Part shown: one piece after another, positions 6,172-7,947 of the stretch | Layout of the letters: every line of letters starts with the position of its first letter | Position numbering within the stretch: the stretch's first letter is position 1 | Assembly (NCBI GenBank): GCA_030840615.1 | Contig: JAVEEE010000345.1 | Span: 1-7,947 of the forward strand | Length of the DNA: 7,947 nt | DNA from: Frankiaceae bacterium | Lineage (GTDB): Bacteria; Actinomycetota; Actinomycetes; JAFAQI01 | Direction of reading: 5' to 3' | Notes under the pieces: generated by a model | What the model saw: the letters and a program-made list of their open reading frames with translations, nothing else | Databases searched by the model: none | What the model was told of the DNA's origin: nothing | Translations under genes and position numbers: made by a program

Positions 6172-6200
6172 GGCCGTCGTACGGCAGACTCCTGCGCACC

Positions 6201-6719
6201 ATGTCCGACCGGCCGCAGATCACCCCGGGCGAGCGATTCGCCGACATCGACCAGTGGGATCACAACCGCGTCCAGCCGCCGCACATCTGGGCGACGCTGG
6301 GATACCGCCGGGTGTCCTGGGAGCCGGGCGCGACCGAGGTCGCGTGGGACGCCACCGAGAACTACTGCTTCCAGACCGCCGGAGGGCCGGTCGTGCAGGG
6401 CGGACTCGTTACGGCGCTGCTCGACGCTGGCATGGGCGGCGCGTGCTGGACGGTGCTCGACCGCGACCAGGCGTTCCTGACCGCCGACCTGCGCGTCGAG
6501 TTCTTGCGCAGCGCCCACGTCGGCACGTTGATCGCCCGCGGCTGGGTCGTCCGGCGTACGCGCCGGATCGTGTTCTGCGCGGCCGAGCTGCGCGACGACG
6601 CGGGCATGGTCCTTGCTAACTCGCGCTGCACCCAGGTCGTGCTGCCCGCCGAGGGCCGGGCGGGCCGCTACGAGAAGTACGCCGCCGACGGTGCACCACC
6701 TGAGGACGCGCGGGGGTGA
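6201..6719 (+). CDS. PaaI-like hotdog-fold thioesterase
   Basis: This is probably a cytoplasmic acyl-CoA thioesterase, 172 residues, single hotdog domain. The core is VVQGGLVTALLDAGMGGACWTVL (64-86), with the family's spacing between the GG and the catalytic acid, D75. The next conserved strand reads FLTADLRVEFLRSAHVGTLIARGWVVRR (92-119), followed by RRIVFCAAELRDDAGMVLANS. The usual HGG is QGG here, with Q66 in the His position. The C-terminal 25 residues are a charged tail ending in an Asp/Ala/Pro-rich segment. No clear Shine-Dalgarno precedes ATG 6201, so translation may be leaderless or coupled to upstream transcription. The stop is 4 bases before the kinase gene, so the two form an operon. 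The substrate is unknown. A non-catalytic hotdog role is possible but less likely. Confidence 0.8.
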   Translation: MSDRPQITPGERFADIDQWDHNRVQPPHIWATLGYRRVSWEPGATEVAWDATENYCFQTAGGPVVQGGLVTALLDAGMGGACWTVLDRDQAFLTADLRVEFLRSAHVGTLIARGWVVRRTRRIVFCAAELRDDAGMVLANSRCTQVVLPAEGRAGRYEKYAADGAPPEDARG

Positions 6720-6723
6720 CGAC

Positions 6724-7803
6724 ATGACCGAAGCCGATCTCACGTCGCTCATCGAGAAGGCGGCGCCGCCACCCGCGGTCGGTGCCTACCTCGCCGCCGA
6801 GCTCGGTGACGACGCGTGGCGCGACATCTCCATCGACCTCGTCTCCGGGGGCAAGTCCAATCTGACGTTCGTCGTGTCCTCCTCCGCCGGCGATGTCGTG
6901 CTTCGCCGTCCGCCGTTGTCGACGGTGCTGCCTACGGCCCACGACATGCGGCGCGAGCACAAGGTGATGACGGGACTGTGGGACACACCGGTCCCGGTCC
7001 CGCGCACGCTTGCGCTGTGCACGGACGAGTCGGTCCTCGGCGCGCCGTTCTACGTCATGGAACGCGTCGCAGGGCACATCGTTCGGGAGGGGCTGCCCGC
7101 CGGTTACGCCGACGAGCCGGCGCAGCGACGGGCGATCGGCGAGGGGCTCGTCGACGTGCTGGCTGCGCTGCACCAGGTCGAGCCAGGCGCGGTCGGTCTT
7201 GGCGACTACGGCAAGCCGGTCGGCTACCGCGACCGGCAGGTGCGCCGCTGGACGATGCAGTGGGAAGCGACGCCCGAGCCCGAGGACAGCAACGACGGAC
7301 CCGAGCTCGACCGGCTCGCAGTGCGCCTCGCCGAGACGATGCCGAACCAGCCGGTCGGGCCCATCGTCCACGGCGACTATCGGCTCGACAACTGCATGCT
7401 GCACCCGACCCAGCCGGGAGTCATCGCAGCCGTCCTCGACTGGGAGCTGTCGACGCTCGGCGATCCGCTCGCCGACCTCGGGCTGCTCTACGTCTACTGG
7501 CCTGAGGCGGGCGACGGGGCCAACCGTGAGGGCACCCTCGCCGTCGCGTCGGTGACGACGCTCGAGGGGTTCCCGACGCGGGCGGAGCTGTTCGGGCGCT
7601 ACGCGAAGCAGACGGGGCGGGACCTGTCGGCGCTGCCGTGGTACGTCGGATTCGGGGCGTTCAAGCTCGCGGTCGTCTGCGCGGGCGTGGCCGCCCGCGG
7701 CCGGGCGGGCGCGATGATCGGGGAGGGGTTCATCGAGATGCAGAAACGCATCGCGCCACTCGTCGGCCTCGGCCACTCGGCCCTCGACGGAGACCTCGCC
7801 TGA
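6724..7803 (+). CDS. APH-fold phosphotransferase, acyl-CoA-linked kinase type (ACAD10/11 N-domain, LvaA-like)
   Basis: This is a cytoplasmic ATP-dependent small-molecule kinase of the aminoglycoside-phosphotransferase fold, 359 residues. The N-lobe has the nucleotide loop SGGKSN (41-46), VVLRRPP (58-64) with Arg at the usual ATP-lysine site, and E78 in HDMRREHKVM. APFYVMERVAGHIV (107-120) is the hinge. The catalytic loop is IVHGDYRLDN with D218 and N223, and the metal-binding loop is VLDWELSTLGDPLADLG with D239. The LRRPP, HDMRREH, APFYVMERV.G and DWELSTLGDP strings are those of the 'phosphotransferase family' found next to or fused with acyl-CoA dehydrogenases, not of drug-resistance enzymes. 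Family members with known function phosphorylate 4-hydroxyacyl-CoA. It follows the thioesterase by 4 bases. A G-rich run overlapping the previous stop is the only visible ribosome site. The longer open frame upstream lies inside the thioesterase gene and is not used. Confidence 0.85.
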   Translation: MTEADLTSLIEKAAPPPAVGAYLAAELGDDAWRDISIDLVSGGKSNLTFVVSSSAGDVVLRRPPLSTVLPTAHDMRREHKVMTGLWDTPVPVPRTLALCTDESVLGAPFYVMERVAGHIVREGLPAGYADEPAQRRAIGEGLVDVLAALHQVEPGAVGLGDYGKPVGYRDRQVRRWTMQWEATPEPEDSNDGPELDRLAVRLAETMPNQPVGPIVHGDYRLDNCMLHPTQPGVIAAVLDWELSTLGDPLADLGLLYVYWPEAGDGANREGTLAVASVTTLEGFPTRAELFGRYAKQTGRDLSALPWYVGFGAFKLAVVCAGVAARGRAGAMIGEGFIEMQKRIAPLVGLGHSALDGDLA

Positions 7804-7818
7804 GTCGAACCGGCGCGG

Positions 7819-7947
7819 CTACTGGTGTCGCGTGACCGTGTGACTCTCGCCGGTCTGTGAGTGGTCGAACACCAGAAAGGCGCGACCGCCGATCGACTCG
7901 AGGTCGGCGACCACTCCGTCCCCGGACGTGCCGTCCGTCACGTCGCG
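7819..7947 (-). CDS. Possible C-terminal end of an unidentified convergent gene (5' end outside window)
   Basis: On the minus strand a frame is open from the window edge for 42 codons to TAG at 7821-7819, ending ESIGGRAFLVFDHSQTGESH then TVTRHQ. Most of its codons end in G or C, as in the other genes here, and the plus-strand frames are interrupted by TGA codons in the first half of this stretch. It would converge on the kinase gene with a 15-base gap. I do not recognise the family. In this GC range 42 open codons can occur by chance, so this is a weak call. Confidence 0.4.
   Translation of the reverse strand, partial: RDVTDGTSGDGVVADLESIGGRAFLVFDHSQTGESHTVTRHQ

Noticed and set aside
6616..7776. 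A 386-codon minus-strand frame opposite the kinase gene
   Set aside because: The plus strand carries clear kinase motifs (HGDYRLDN, DWELSTLGDP). The antisense product has no motif and is an Arg-rich shadow.
6724..7803. Aminoglycoside resistance gene
   Set aside because: The fold is the APH fold, but LRRPP, HDMRREH and DWELSTLGDP are features of the acyl-CoA-linked phosphotransferase group, and the neighbour is a thioesterase.

Overview
The window is about 8 kb of very GC-rich DNA (estimated near 68% G+C, third codon positions mostly G or C). TTG and GTG starts, tightly overlapping genes and protein sequences of actinobacterial type point to a high-GC actinobacterium. I cannot place it to genus from this sequence alone.

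Left part (1-1270): the left edge carries a decayed insertion-sequence end. It consists of three direct repeats (213-290) and, on the minus strand, the first 30 codons of an IS481-like transposase broken by a stop or frameshift at about 36-38. Next, on the minus strand, come a rho-independent terminator, a tRNA-His(GTG) with encoded G-1 and CCA, and the oligoribonuclease gene orn. A tRNA-Arg(TCT) follows on the plus strand. This is a housekeeping block with an IS scar downstream of tRNA-His.

Middle part (1354-6117, plus strand): a compact five-gene operon for a branched-chain-amino-acid-type (HAAT/Liv) ABC importer, in the order ATPase livG-like, ATPase livF-like, permease livH-like, permease livM-like, and a lipoprotein substrate-binding protein. 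Neighbouring genes overlap or nearly touch (8 bp overlap, 10 bp gap, 1 bp overlap, 23 bp gap). The last gene is followed by a strong GC hairpin. The binding protein would be lipid-anchored outside the membrane and deliver ligand to the LivH/LivM channel, powered by LivG/LivF. The true substrate cannot be read from the sequence; it may be an amino acid or another small carboxylate.

Right part (6201-7947): two closely linked plus-strand genes encode a PaaI-like hotdog thioesterase and an APH-fold phosphotransferase of the kind often tied to acyl-CoA metabolism (ACAD10/11 N-domain, LvaA-like). A possible C-terminal fragment of a minus-strand gene converges on them at the right edge.

The window is mostly ordinary. 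I see no clear novel system. The points most worth checking are the thioesterase-kinase pair beside the importer, the IS scar with its nested repeats, and several residue substitutions in otherwise conserved motifs.
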